This document shows, piece after piece, positions 8,682 through 17,860 of a DNA stretch of 64,000 nucleotides (positions are counted from its first letter, which is position 1; the number at the start of each line of letters is the position of its first letter). The notes under the pieces are model-generated. The model was not told where the DNA came from. It made no database searches and saw nothing but the letters and a program-made list of their open reading frames with translations. Position numbers and translations under genes: made by a program. The DNA is from Roseobacter sp. GAI101 (GTDB lineage Bacteria; Pseudomonadota; Alphaproteobacteria; Rhodobacterales; Rhodobacteraceae). The stretch is taken from NCBI RefSeq assembly GCF_000156335.1, contig NZ_DS999213.1, positions 76,231-140,230 on the forward strand, read 5' to 3'.

Positions 8682-10157
8682 ATGGATCTCATCGACGAAC
8701 CGGCCCCGGGCCAGAACAGCCCGGAATTCACCGTGACCGAGCTTTCCAGCGCGATCAAGCGGGTGATCGAGAGCGAATTCGGTCATGTCCGGATTCGGGG
8801 CGAGGTGGGGCGCGTCAGCCGTCCGCGGTCGGGTCACATCTATCTCGACCTCAAGGATGATGCCTCGGTCATCTCCGGCGTGATCTGGAAAGGCGTGGCC
8901 GCCCGTCTGGAAACCCAGCCCGAAGAGGGGATGGAGGTGATCGCCACGGGCCGCATCACCACGTTCGGCGGGCAATCGAAATATCAGATCGTCATCGAAG
9001 ACATCAAACCGGCGGGCATGGGCGCGCTGATGGCGCTGTTGGAAAAACGCAAGGCCGCGCTGGCGGCCGAGGGGTTGTTCGCCCCTGAACGCAAACGCGC
9101 GCTGCCGTATCTGCCTGATGTGATTGGCGTGGTCACGTCGCCTTCGGGGGCCGTGATCCGCGATATTCTGCACCGTCTGCGCGATCGTTTCCCGCGCAAG
9201 GTCCTGATCTGGCCAGTGGCCGTGCAAGGCGCGAAATGCGCGCCCGAGGTTGCGCGTGCCATCGAAGGGTTCAACAAACTGACCTTCGGCGGGGCGATTC
9301 CGCGGCCTGATCTGCTGATCGTCGCGCGCGGCGGCGGGTCGGTCGAAGACCTGTGGGGCTTTAACGAGGAAATCGTGGCGCGGGCCGCAGCCTTGTCCGA
9401 GATTCCGCTGATCTCGGCTGTGGGGCACGAAACGGACACGACCCTGATCGATTATGTGTCGGACAAACGCGCGCCCACGCCCACGGCAGCCGCTGAATTG
9501 GCTGTTCCCGTGCGCCACGAACTGGTCGCGTTGCTGGACGGCCAAGAGGCGCGCATGACCCGCGCGCTAAGCCAGGGGCTTGCGCGGCGCGATCAGCGGT
9601 TGCGCGACATGGCGCGGGCCTTGCCACGGGCAGACAGCTTGCTCGATGGTCCGCGGCAAAGGGTGGATGTTCTGGGCGGGCGGCTTGGGCCTGCGCTGAC
9701 AGCGGGCGTTCAGAAACGTAAAGTGCGGCTGGCGAACATATCCGGCGTCCTGCGTCCCGGCACGCTTACGCGCGCCTTGCAGTCCGAGCAGCGACGCCTT
9801 GCGGGCCTTTCAGCGCGCTTTCGGCCAGAGGCATTGGTGCAGGATCAAAAGCGCAAAGCCGAGGCGTTTCAAAGCCTTGCGCGCCGCCTTTCAGACGCGG
9901 GGCTGCGGCAGACCGCTGGCTGGCGCAAGCAGATTGCGGGGCTGGACCGTGTCCACGAGATGCTCAGCTATAAATCCACGCTTGCGCGGGGCTATGCCGT
10001 CGTGCGCGGTGACGGCAAGCTGGTCACGACCAAAAAGGCCGCGCAGGATGCCACATCGCTCGAGATTGAATTCGCCGATGGCCGCATGCAGGTGGGCGGC
10101 AAGGCCGGACCGCGCAAGGCTGCGAAAAAGCCGCCTGAACAGGGCAGTTTGTTCTAG
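8682..10157 (+). CDS. xseA: Exodeoxyribonuclease VII large subunit
   Basis: A 491-residue XseA. The N-terminal OB-fold (about 10-105) includes VWIRGEV-like HVRIRGEVGRVSRPRSGHIY. The catalytic domain contains GVVTSPSGAVIRDI, IVARGGGSVEDLWGFN and SAVGHETDTTLIDYVSDKRAPTPTAAAE-type sequence, followed by a long coiled-coil region (about 280-420). With XseB it degrades single-stranded DNA to short oligonucleotides. The stop overlaps the stop of the convergent gene by four bases (CTAG). Confidence 0.95.
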   Translation: MDLIDEPAPGQNSPEFTVTELSSAIKRVIESEFGHVRIRGEVGRVSRPRSGHIYLDLKDDASVISGVIWKGVAARLETQPEEGMEVIATGRITTFGGQSKYQIVIEDIKPAGMGALMALLEKRKAALAAEGLFAPERKRALPYLPDVIGVVTSPSGAVIRDILHRLRDRFPRKVLIWPVAVQGAKCAPEVARAIEGFNKLTFGGAIPRPDLLIVARGGGSVEDLWGFNEEIVARAAALSEIPLISAVGHETDTTLIDYVSDKRAPTPTAAAELAVPVRHELVALLDGQEARMTRALSQGLARRDQRLRDMARALPRADSLLDGPRQRVDVLGGRLGPALTAGVQKRKVRLANISGVLRPGTLTRALQSEQRRLAGLSARFRPEALVQDQKRKAEAFQSLARRLSDAGLRQTAGWRKQIAGLDRVHEMLSYKSTLARGYAVVRGDGKLVTTKKAAQDATSLEIEFADGRMQVGGKAGPRKAAKKPPEQGSLF

Positions 10158-10549
10158 ACCCCGATTTTGGGGCCGAGGCACAGAAGTTCCTCGTCCATGT
10201 CTTCCGCCTCATAAAGCTCGGTCGTCGTCGGGTTGTTCTCGAACCGGGCGATCAGACCGCCGGTGCCCAGCTGGAATGTCCAGCATTGCGCATCGGGGTT
10301 GTCGTCATAGGTAAAGCAAATCTGCCCGTTATCCTCGTACCACTGACCGGGCTTGCATTCGCCATCCAGAAACGACCATTCGACGCGGCGGTCCTCAAGG
10401 TAGCGTTCCGCCCCGTAGGTCTGCCCGTTGCTGTTGTAAAACAGGGTTTTTCCGCGGGTGTAGGCGTCGAACTGTTCGGCTGTCATGGGGGATTGCGCCG
10501 CCAGCGGGGCCGCCGTGATCAACGCGAGAAGGGCGAGAATATGTTTCAT
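10154..10549 (-). CDS. Small secreted protein of unknown function
   Basis: A 131-residue protein with a clear signal peptide (MKHILALLALITAAPLAAQS). The start at 10549 was chosen for this; the longer frame from 10672 adds an unlikely basic leader. The mature part has four Cys and a WSFLDGECKPGQWYEDNGQI stretch rich in aromatic and acidic residues, suggesting a small disulfide-bonded periplasmic domain. I do not recognise a characterised function. The gene lies between xseA and an AlkB-type gene. Confidence 0.7.
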   Translation of the reverse strand: MKHILALLALITAAPLAAQSPMTAEQFDAYTRGKTLFYNSNGQTYGAERYLEDRRVEWSFLDGECKPGQWYEDNGQICFTYDDNPDAQCWTFQLGTGGLIARFENNPTTTELYEAEDMDEELLCLGPKIGV

Positions 10550-10601
10550 GCTTTCAACCTGACAGAAAGGGTGCGGCTGATCCAGTGAGGATGATCCGCC
10601 C

Positions 10602-11612
10602 TCAGGCAGGTTTCTGCCAGCGCGCCACGCGGCGGTCCATGATGCGCCGCCAAAGCGGGGGCACCAGCGCAAGCACCGCCATCACCGGCAGGGATCGTGG
10701 CAGCACCGGCATCGTATCCGGCGTGACCTCAAGCGCGGGAAAGGCGCGGGCAGGGCGCAGGTGGTGGTCCGAATGGCGCGGCGCGTTCAGCATCATCGCT
10801 GACGAATACCACGCCGGTGCGTTCCAGCTGTGCTGCGGGCCGACGGGTTCCATGCGACCATCGCTGCGTCTTTGGCGGCGCAGCCCGTAGTGCTGCACAT
10901 AATCGGACAGCAGCAATTGCATCTGCGCATAAAAGGCGATGGCCAGCAGGGCGGCCACGCCACGCCCCCCAGCGATGAGCGCGGCACAGCCAAGCGACAG
11001 CGCGCCCCCTGCAAGATACCCGACATAAGGATGCGTCAGCGCGGTTTGGTCGCTCCCTCGCGCGCGGTGCCGGGTGTCGGCGCGCAGGCCCGCCAAGAAC
11101 TCACCCCGCAGAACACGGAACGCATAGGCATAAAACCCTTCGCCCAGACGTGCCGAATTGGGGTCGGCATCAGTCGCAGCGTGGATATGGTGCACCCGAA
11201 GATGTGCGGACACGTGGTGCCCGTGCAGGATCGAACAATAGATCGCCGTGCCGATGCGTCTTGGCCATCGGGTACCCGCATGGATAAGCTCGTGCGCGTT
11301 GGAGTTCGAGATTTGCCCGAAAAACAATCCCGCACCGAGGTAGATCATCACCTTGTCCGAAACACCTGATCCGCTGTTCCCGGCCAACGCCCAAACCGCC
11401 AAGGGCAATAGGGTAAAATGCGCGGCGGCAAGGATCAGGCTTAGACCGCGCCCCGTGTCATCCCGCGTCGGCGTCAGCCGCGCGATACGGTCGAGGAAAA
11501 ACACCAGCACGGTGATCGACAGCAAGGCCGCCAGCGGCCAGGGCCCGCCAAACACGCAGGCCAGCGCCAAAAGCACGGCAGGGGTCAGGCTGGCGATGGC
11601 ATAGCAGATCAT
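10602..11612 (-). CDS. AlkB-type alkane/fatty-acid hydroxylase, membrane di-iron
   Basis: A 336-residue integral membrane protein with the histidine boxes of the alkane 1-monooxygenase branch: HELIH (107-111), HLRVHH (137-142), a QHYGLRR segment, and RHSDHH near 285. Hydrophobic segments flank the boxes as expected. It would hydroxylate a hydrocarbon or acyl chain at the membrane using a di-iron centre and electrons from rubredoxin or ferredoxin. No rubredoxin gene lies next to it. The exact substrate cannot be told; AlkB homologues also include xylene monooxygenases and relatives of desaturases. Confidence 0.85.
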   Translation of the reverse strand: MICYAIASLTPAVLLALACVFGGPWPLAALLSITVLVFFLDRIARLTPTRDDTGRGLSLILAAAHFTLLPLAVWALAGNSGSGVSDKVMIYLGAGLFFGQISNSNAHELIHAGTRWPRRIGTAIYCSILHGHHVSAHLRVHHIHAATDADPNSARLGEGFYAYAFRVLRGEFLAGLRADTRHRARGSDQTALTHPYVGYLAGGALSLGCAALIAGGRGVAALLAIAFYAQMQLLLSDYVQHYGLRRQRRSDGRMEPVGPQHSWNAPAWYSSAMMLNAPRHSDHHLRPARAFPALEVTPDTMPVLPRSLPVMAVLALVPPLWRRIMDRRVARWQKPA

Positions 11613-11795
11613 CTTATCGGCTCCGTCTTGGTCCCGTCAGGGTTTGCAGGTTTCTTATAGGCGAAATGCGGCGCGAAAAAGGACGCAGCCTGTCGCGGGT
11701 ACCGCGTAAAGCGCAACGGAAAGGTCGTTTTTCGAATGTGAGCAAGGATGCTTTTTTGATAGCTTGCCCGCAAGAACTTAACGAAGGGCCGAAAC

Positions 11796-13505
11796 ATGGC
11801 ATTGGATGATCGCAAGAAATCAGGGGAAGGCCCCGAAAAAGGCGTCTGGAAATCCGGCAAGGGCAAGGGGCGCACCCACACCAAGGGACGTCAGCTGGAT
11901 GATGCCGCTTGGGATCAGGTGCGCGCCTTGCTGGGCGACAAACCGCGCCGTGCCGATCTGCTGATCGAACATCTGCATCTGATTCAGGACGAATACGGCC
12001 ATCTGTCCGCCGCCCATCTGCGCGCGCTGGCCGAAGAAATGCGACTGAGCATGGCCGAAGTCTATGAGGTTGCCACCTTCTACGCGCATTTCGATGTGGT
12101 GAAAGAAGGAGAGGTGCCACCGCCTGCCTTGACGATCCGCATCTGCGATTCTCTGGCCTGCGAGATGGCGGGGGCGCAGGAGTTGAAGGCTGCGCTCGAG
12201 GAGGGGCTGGACGCAACGCAGGTGCGTGTCGTGCGTGCGCCGTGCATTGGCCGTTGCGATACCGCACCCGCGCTTGAGATCGGTCATAATTTTGTGGATC
12301 ACGCGACGGTTGAAAAGGTCGAGGCGGTAATCGCCGCAGGTGACATCCATGTGCATGTGCCCGATTATGAAGATTTCGCCGCCTATTCCAATGACGGGGG
12401 GTACGAGACGTTGAAAACCCTGCGCGCCACCGGCGATTGGGAAGCGGTGCAGGACCAACTGCTCGAGGCCGGACTGCGCGGTCTTGGCGGGGCGGGTTTC
12501 CCGTCGGGCAAGAAATGGGGCTTTGTCCGTGGCAATGCGGGCCCGCGCTATATGGCCGTCAACGGGGACGAGGGCGAACCGGGTACGTTCAAGGATCGCT
12601 GGTATCTGGAACGTGTGCCGCATCATTTCCTTGAGGGGATGCTGATCGCCGCCTGGGCCGTCGAGGCGGACAAGGTGTTCTTGTACATGCGCGACGAATA
12701 TCCGCAGGTACTGGCACTGCTGCGCACGGAAATCGCGGCGCTGGAAGCGGCGGGCATTGTCGAGCCTGGCTATATCGACCTGCGGCGCGGGGCCGGAGCC
12801 TATATCTGCGGCGAGGAATCCGCGATGATCGAAAGCATCGAAGGCAAACGCGGCATGCCACGGCACCGCCCGCCTTATGTGGCGCAGGTCGGCATCTTTG
12901 GCCGCCCGACTTTGGTGCATAACGTCGAGACATTGCACTGGGTCGCGCGGGTGTGCCGCGAGGGGCCCGAGGTGCTGAACAGCACGGTCAAGAATGACCG
13001 CAAGGGCCTGCGCAGCTATTCCGTGTCGGGCCGCGTCGCCAATCCGGGCATGTATCTGCTGCCGGCCGGATCGACGATCACCGATATCATCGACGCCGCA
13101 GGCGGCATGGCCGACGGGCATGTGTTCAAGGCATATCAACCCGGCGGGCCGTCTTCGGGCCTGTTGCCAGCATCCATGGCGGATGTGGTGATGGATTTCG
13201 ATACATTGCAACCGCATGGATCGTTTATCGGATCGGCGGCGGTGGTGGTGTTGTCAGAACATGACAGCGCCAAGGCGGCCGCCCTGAACATGCTGCGGTT
13301 CTTTGAGGATGAAAGCTGTGGCCAGTGCACGCCCTGCCGTGTCGGCTGCGAAAAGGCGGTCAAGCTGATGCAGGCGGATCGCTGGGATAAACCCCTGTTG
13401 GAGGAATTGTCCCAAGCCATGGTCGATGCGTCGATCTGCGGGCTGGGGCAAGCGGCCCCGAACCCGATCCGGCTGGTGATGAAGCATTTCCCCGACGAGG
13501 TGTAA
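11796..13505 (+). CDS. Fused NuoE-NuoF-like NADH diaphorase (formate dehydrogenase beta type)
   Basis: A 569-residue fusion. Residues about 33-195 are NuoE-like with [2Fe-2S] ligands Cys117, Cys122, Cys150 and Cys154. The rest is NuoF-like, with the FMN motif RGLGGAGFPSGKKW, the NAD-site motif GDEGEPGTFKDR, and the [4Fe-4S] motif ESCGQCTPCRVGC plus a later Cys in SICGLGQ. Such fusions serve as the NAD-reducing subunit of soluble NAD-dependent formate dehydrogenases and some hydrogenases. The catalytic alpha subunit, usually encoded directly downstream, is not here; a terminator and ftsY follow. The N-terminal 30 residues are Lys/Gly-rich and poorly conserved-looking. Confidence 0.88.
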   Translation: MALDDRKKSGEGPEKGVWKSGKGKGRTHTKGRQLDDAAWDQVRALLGDKPRRADLLIEHLHLIQDEYGHLSAAHLRALAEEMRLSMAEVYEVATFYAHFDVVKEGEVPPPALTIRICDSLACEMAGAQELKAALEEGLDATQVRVVRAPCIGRCDTAPALEIGHNFVDHATVEKVEAVIAAGDIHVHVPDYEDFAAYSNDGGYETLKTLRATGDWEAVQDQLLEAGLRGLGGAGFPSGKKWGFVRGNAGPRYMAVNGDEGEPGTFKDRWYLERVPHHFLEGMLIAAWAVEADKVFLYMRDEYPQVLALLRTEIAALEAAGIVEPGYIDLRRGAGAYICGEESAMIESIEGKRGMPRHRPPYVAQVGIFGRPTLVHNVETLHWVARVCREGPEVLNSTVKNDRKGLRSYSVSGRVANPGMYLLPAGSTITDIIDAAGGMADGHVFKAYQPGGPSSGLLPASMADVVMDFDTLQPHGSFIGSAAVVVLSEHDSAKAAALNMLRFFEDESCGQCTPCRVGCEKAVKLMQADRWDKPLLEELSQAMVDASICGLGQAAPNPIRLVMKHFPDEV

Positions 13506-13534
13506 TCGCACGCACCAGCGACGTTCAGGCAAAG

Positions 13535-13561
13535 GGCTGCCCGCTATCGGGCGGCCTTTTT
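13535..13561 (+). terminator. Intrinsic terminator after NuoEF-like gene
   Basis: GGCTGCCCG pairs with CGGGCGGCC (9 bp including one G-U) around a CTAT loop and is followed by TTTTT. It lies about 30 bases after the stop codon and separates this gene from ftsY. Confidence 0.85.
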
Positions 13562-13674
13562 GCTGTTCGGGTCGTGTGGGGCGTCAAATCTTGTCGGCAC
13601 CCTTTCCTCTCGCCGAATGAGGCTGTAGATCGTAGTCAACAGACGACGCCTGACACCATTTCCGGAGAGCACGC

Positions 13675-14874
13675 TTGGCCTTTTTCAAAAAGCTGAAAAC
13701 CAAATTGTTCAAATCCTCGTCCAAGATCGACGCGGGGCTGGAGGCGATTGTCGAAGACGGCGGCGCGGTGCAAGCGCCCGAAACCATCGACGAAGCCCCC
13801 GTAGATCAAGTGATGGAGACGCCGCAAGCGGCTGTCGAAGCCTTGCCCGAGGCCGTGGATGACGAACCCGCGCCTCTGCCAGCCGACGCAGAGGAAGCGC
13901 CCGAGCCCGTTTCCATTTGCGAAACAATTCAGCCCGCTGTTTCCGATTTGGATACAGAAAACCCTGCCAAACCCGGCCCGGCCAAGCCCGGTCTGATGGG
14001 CCGACTGCTGGGGCGCGATACGTCGGCACCCGTGGTGCGTCGGGTGCTGGATGACGAGATGCTGGAGCAGCTTGAAGAGCTGTTGATCTCGACCGACATG
14101 GGCGTCGATACGGCGCTGCGGGTGACAGCGAACATGGCCGAAGGGCGCTTTGGCAAGCGTCTGTCTGTCGACGAAATCAAACGTCTCTTGGCTGCCGAGA
14201 TTGCGCGGATCATGGACCCGATCGCCAAACCGCTGCCGCTGTATTCCAAGACACCGCAGGTTGTGTTGGTCGTGGGCGTGAACGGGTCGGGCAAGACGAC
14301 TACGATCGGCAAGCTCGCCAGCCAGTTCAAGGCGGCGGGCAAGCATGTGGTGATTGCCGCCGGTGACACGTTTCGCGCCGCCGCAGTCGAACAATTGCAG
14401 GTCTGGGGCGACCGTGCGGGCGTGCCCGTGTTGACGGCGGCCCAAGGGTCCGACCCGGCCAGCCTTGCCTTCGAGGCGATGGGGCAGGCCGAACGCGATG
14501 GCGCAGACCTGTTGCTGATCGATACCGCCGGACGCCTGCAAAACCGCGGCGACCTGATGGAGGAACTGGCCAAGATCGTGCGCGTGATCCGCAAGAAAGA
14601 CGCCACCGCCCCGCATAACACGCTGTTGGTGCTGGATGCGACGACGGGTCAGAACGCGCTTAATCAGGTCAAGGTCTTCCAGGAGATTTCTGATGTGTCC
14701 GGTCTTGTCATGACCAAGCTGGATGGCACGGCTAAAGGCGGTGTGCTGGTGGCGTTGGCGGATAAGTTCGGTCTGCCGATCCACGCGATCGGGGTCGGTG
14801 AACAGATCGACGATCTGCAACCCTTTGACCCGCAGGAATTTGCGGATGCGCTGATGGGGCTTGATCCCCAGTGA
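13675..14874 (+). CDS. ftsY: Signal recognition particle receptor FtsY
   Basis: A 399-residue SRP receptor. The TTG at 13675 is the start: it follows a GGAGAG ribosome site by six bases and gives MAFFKKLKTKLF, a typical FtsY beginning. Residues about 15-115 are the acidic A domain, and the rest is the NG GTPase with GVNGSGKTTTIGKLA, DTFRAAAVEQL, DTAGRLQN and TKLDGTAKGG. It docks ribosomes making membrane proteins to the membrane. The stop overlaps the start of the next gene (GTGA). Confidence 0.96.
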   Translation: MAFFKKLKTKLFKSSSKIDAGLEAIVEDGGAVQAPETIDEAPVDQVMETPQAAVEALPEAVDDEPAPLPADAEEAPEPVSICETIQPAVSDLDTENPAKPGPAKPGLMGRLLGRDTSAPVVRRVLDDEMLEQLEELLISTDMGVDTALRVTANMAEGRFGKRLSVDEIKRLLAAEIARIMDPIAKPLPLYSKTPQVVLVVGVNGSGKTTTIGKLASQFKAAGKHVVIAAGDTFRAAAVEQLQVWGDRAGVPVLTAAQGSDPASLAFEAMGQAERDGADLLLIDTAGRLQNRGDLMEELAKIVRVIRKKDATAPHNTLLVLDATTGQNALNQVKVFQEISDVSGLVMTKLDGTAKGGVLVALADKFGLPIHAIGVGEQIDDLQPFDPQEFADALMGLDPQ

Positions 14875-15773
14875 CAGATTGGCTTGCCCAGATAGAGGGC
14901 ACTGCGCAAGGGCATCAGGTTGCCTTGATCCTCGCTATTCTGGCGGCGTTCCTGCATGCGGTCTTTGGTGCGCTGCAAAAGGGGCGGCATGATCCCTGGC
15001 TGACGCGGGGCGCGATCGACGCGTGTTATTGTGTCATGGCAGCGCCTTTTGCATTGTTTGTCGTGCCGTGGCCTGAACCGCACATGTGGGTCATTTTTGC
15101 CGGGGCCTGGGCGATCCATATCGTCTACAAGATCCTGCAGGCCTGGGCCTATACCAAGGGCGCTTATACCGTGGTATATCCGGTGGTGCGCGGCACGGGG
15201 CCGCTGTTTACCGTGATCGGGGCCTATCTGATCTTCAACGAAAGCTTTACCGGCATCCAGTGGCTGGGGGTGGCCGTGTTGATGGCGGGGATCTTTGGTC
15301 TGGCTCTGTACAACATGGTGTTTCTGGTCTCCGAAAGGGACACGCTGAACGCGGCCCTTGGGCTGGCTGTGCTGACCGGCCTGTTCGTCGCATTTTACAC
15401 CACCTTTGACGCCTACGGGATCCGTGCCAGCGAAAACCCGTTTACCTTTCTGGCATGGTTTTTCATGATCGACGGTGTGGTGATGCCCTTTATCGCTGCC
15501 CGTCGCTGGCAGCGCATGGACAATCGGCCCGCACTTGGCCCTTTGATGACACGGGGAATGGCGGGTGGCATCGTGGCGTTCTTCAGCTTTGGCGCGATCA
15601 TGATGGCCACACGGCTGGACAAGGTCGGCGAAGCGGCGGTTCTGCGCGAAACTTCGACCGTGTTTGCGGCGGTGATCGGTTGGCTGGTGTTGAAAGAAAC
15701 TGTAGGCCCGCGCCGGATTGCGCTGATGGCATTGATTGCCGCGGGCGCTGTGATAGTTGAGATTGGTGGCTGA
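14871..15773 (+). CDS. DMT/EamA-family transporter
   Basis: A 300-residue membrane protein with about ten transmembrane segments in two EamA repeats (about 15-145 and 155-298). The GTG start overlaps the ftsY stop by four bases. The region AYTKGAYTVVYPVVRGTGPLFTVIGAY and the later KVGEAAVLRETSTVFAAVIGWLVL are the paired conserved helices of the family. The substrate is unknown; relatives export amino acids or metabolites. It forms a cluster with ftsY and yciB. Confidence 0.85.
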   Translation: MTDWLAQIEGTAQGHQVALILAILAAFLHAVFGALQKGRHDPWLTRGAIDACYCVMAAPFALFVVPWPEPHMWVIFAGAWAIHIVYKILQAWAYTKGAYTVVYPVVRGTGPLFTVIGAYLIFNESFTGIQWLGVAVLMAGIFGLALYNMVFLVSERDTLNAALGLAVLTGLFVAFYTTFDAYGIRASENPFTFLAWFFMIDGVVMPFIAARRWQRMDNRPALGPLMTRGMAGGIVAFFSFGAIMMATRLDKVGEAAVLRETSTVFAAVIGWLVLKETVGPRRIALMALIAAGAVIVEIGG

Positions 15774-15784
15774 AGGAGTTCCCG

Positions 15785-16384
15785 ATGACTGAAAAACGCG
15801 CGATCCATCCGATTGTGAAATCAACGCTCGATTTCGGGCCTGTGCTGCTCTTTTTCGTGGCCTACATGTACTTCAAGGATGATGTTTTCACGATTGGCGG
15901 GACCGAATACAGCGGCTTCATCCTCGTGACGGCCGCTTTCGTCCCTTTGCTGATCGCATCGACGGCGGCCCTTTGGCTTTTGACCGGCAAGCTGAGCCGG
16001 ATGCAGGTGGCAACGGTGATCCTGGTGACGGTGTTCGGCGGGCTGTCGGTCTGGTTGAACGACGAGCGGTTTTTCAAGATGAAGCCGACGGTGATCTATT
16101 TGCTGTTCGGCCTGATTCTGGCCGTCGGGCTGCTGCGCGGGCAATCCTACCTCAAGTTTCTGATGGAAGAGATGATGCCGTTGCAGGAGGCGGGCTGGAT
16201 GATTCTGACCAAGCGCCTGATGCTGTGCTTTTTCGGGCTGGCGCTGGCGAATGAAGTCATCTGGCGTTTCGCAAGCACCGAAACATGGGTCTATTTCAAG
16301 ACCTTCGGACTGACGGCGGCGGTGTTCATCTTTTTCATGGCGCAAAGCAGGGTGTTTCAGGCTTACGCGTTGGAGAAGGACTAG
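15785..16384 (+). CDS. yciB: Inner-membrane septation protein A (YciB/IspZ)
   Basis: A 199-residue multi-pass membrane protein. It begins with the family pattern KSTLDFGPVLLFFVAY and contains RGQSYLKFLMEEMMPLQEAGW, NEVIWR and a late hydrophobic FIFFMAQ, all typical of YciB/IspZ. It is linked to cell envelope integrity and intracellular spread in Shigella; its biochemical role is not settled. It sits 11 bases after the DMT transporter and is preceded by GAAGGAG, a strong ribosome site. Confidence 0.9.
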   Translation: MTEKRAIHPIVKSTLDFGPVLLFFVAYMYFKDDVFTIGGTEYSGFILVTAAFVPLLIASTAALWLLTGKLSRMQVATVILVTVFGGLSVWLNDERFFKMKPTVIYLLFGLILAVGLLRGQSYLKFLMEEMMPLQEAGWMILTKRLMLCFFGLALANEVIWRFASTETWVYFKTFGLTAAVFIFFMAQSRVFQAYALEKD

Positions 16385-16393
16385 GGGCCGGTT

Positions 16394-17110
16394 TCAGGCC
16401 CGCTCGGACCGAACGTTCGCCTTCGCTTGATCGGGGTGTGATGTGACCTCGGACGGGGCGATGGAAAACGCGACCTTCTGCGCCATATCCACCGACAGCG
16501 TCGCGTTAAGCGCCATTTTGAAGCGGGTGGATTTCTGCGACAGCCGCCGCAGGTCGGCGCTGGACCATTCCAGAATCTCCGACCCTTTGGACATCACCGT
16601 TGTTGCCGAGGCGCGCTGATCCGTCAGATACGCGACCTCGCCCACGAAAACACCGGGGCGGATCATGAAACTGTCGTGCTTCTTGGTGATCCAGGTTTCG
16701 CCGGACAAGGTGTAGAACATCCGCGTCATCGGCGCACCTTCGGTGGTCAGCTTGGTCGGGGCGTCCAGTCTGTAGCGTTTTGCATGGCGCATCAGTGTGC
16801 GGAAATCACCGGGCGGAAGGCCGGGGAAGTTGTGATAAATGTCGCTGTGCGCGCGCGGGATGGCCAGCCGCGAGTTGCGTGCCAGCAACCCGACCAGTCC
16901 GAACATATTGGCGCAGCCGATCAGGCCGCTGATATAGATCGCCTCCCAAAGGGGTTGATCCGCGACAAAGGCGTAATAGACGATGTAAAATCCGGTCCCG
17001 CACATCAGCAGCAGACGCAGGATGATCTGGTTGATGATGAGCAGCCCCATCACATAACAGGCACCCGCGGCGTAGACCAGAAACTGAACGTTTTGCAGGG
17101 CTTCAGGCAC
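16394..17110 (-). CDS. Popeye-like membrane protein with cyclic-nucleotide-binding fold
   Basis: A 238-residue protein with three N-terminal transmembrane segments (about 8-28, 30-50, 55-77) followed by a soluble domain whose order resembles the CNB/Popeye beta-roll: TLMRHAKRYRLDAPTKLTTEG, MTRMFYTLSGETWITK and FVGEVAYLTDQRASATTV. The last block fits the phosphate-cassette region (Gly-Glu...Arg-Ala-Ser-Ala) of CRP-like domains. This suggests a membrane sensor of cyclic nucleotide. There is no DNA-binding domain. It converges on yciB with a 9-base gap. Confidence 0.62.
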   Translation of the reverse strand: MPEALQNVQFLVYAAGACYVMGLLIINQIILRLLLMCGTGFYIVYYAFVADQPLWEAIYISGLIGCANMFGLVGLLARNSRLAIPRAHSDIYHNFPGLPPGDFRTLMRHAKRYRLDAPTKLTTEGAPMTRMFYTLSGETWITKKHDSFMIRPGVFVGEVAYLTDQRASATTVMSKGSEILEWSSADLRRLSQKSTRFKMALNATLSVDMAQKVAFSIAPSEVTSHPDQAKANVRSERA

Positions 17111-17143
17111 AGACAGTCCAAACCTTCAAGGGTCGACGCAGCA

Positions 17144-17848
17144 TCATTTACTTTTGAACAGCGTTGACTGCGCGCCCTTGTCACTGCGGAAATCCGCCCG
17201 CTTTTCAGCATAAAGCGCACGCCCCGCCTGTACGCCCGGACGCGCCCCCATCACATCCAGCCAGCGCGCCATATGGGGTTTGTCCTCCAGCGTTTGCTGC
17301 TGGCCTTCCCACAGCGATGCCCACCCCCAGATCGCAAAATCCGCGATTGTGATCTGGTCGCAGGCCACGAATTCATGCAGTGTCAGTTGCCGGTCCAGCA
17401 CGCCGTAAAGCCGCGCAGTTTCGGCGCGGTAACGGTCTTTTGCGTAGGGCAGGTCGTTGGGTGGGTCCATAGCGGGGGCGTATTTCAGGAAATGATGGGC
17501 TTGGCCGGCCATTGGCCCCAGTCCGCCCATTTGCCACATCAGCCATTCCTCGACCGCGATTTGTTCGCGCGAGGTCCGCCCGCCGAACTGTCCTGTCTTG
17601 CGCGCAAGGTATTGCAGGATCGCGCCGGACTCAAATATCGAAACCGGCGCGCCGTCCGGCCCGTCCGGGTCCACGATCGCGGGCATCCGGTTGTTGGGTG
17701 CGATCTTCAGAAACTCCGGGGCGAATTGTTCACCTGCGCCGATGTTGATCAGATGCGTGGTGTAGTGCAGCCCCATTTCTTCGAGCGCGATCGAGATTTT
17801 CCAGCCGTTGGGCGTGGGCCAATAATAAAGATCAATGGGCTGGGTCAC
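17144..17848 (-). CDS. Glutathione S-transferase, YghU/Ure2p-like
   Basis: A 234-residue GST. The N-terminal thioredoxin-like domain (about 1-85) contains YYWPTPNGWKISIALEE, NNRMPAIVDPDG and the glutathione-contact FESGAILQYLA. The C-terminal helical domain (about 95-220) includes QITIADFAIWGWASLW. The TPNGWKI pattern places it near disulfide-bond oxidoreductase type YghU/YfcG rather than classical detoxifying enzymes. It is transcribed with the downstream Popeye-like gene, 33 bases away, and 12 bases after the upstream hydrolase stop. Confidence 0.9.
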   Translation of the reverse strand: MTQPIDLYYWPTPNGWKISIALEEMGLHYTTHLINIGAGEQFAPEFLKIAPNNRMPAIVDPDGPDGAPVSIFESGAILQYLARKTGQFGGRTSREQIAVEEWLMWQMGGLGPMAGQAHHFLKYAPAMDPPNDLPYAKDRYRAETARLYGVLDRQLTLHEFVACDQITIADFAIWGWASLWEGQQQTLEDKPHMARWLDVMGARPGVQAGRALYAEKRADFRSDKGAQSTLFKSK

Positions 17849-17860
17849 TGGGTCACGCTC

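Noticed and set aside
13636..14820. Minus-strand open frame (about 394 codons)
   Set aside because: It is antisense to ftsY, which is certain; the product is His/Arg/Gln-rich, as typical for shadow frames.
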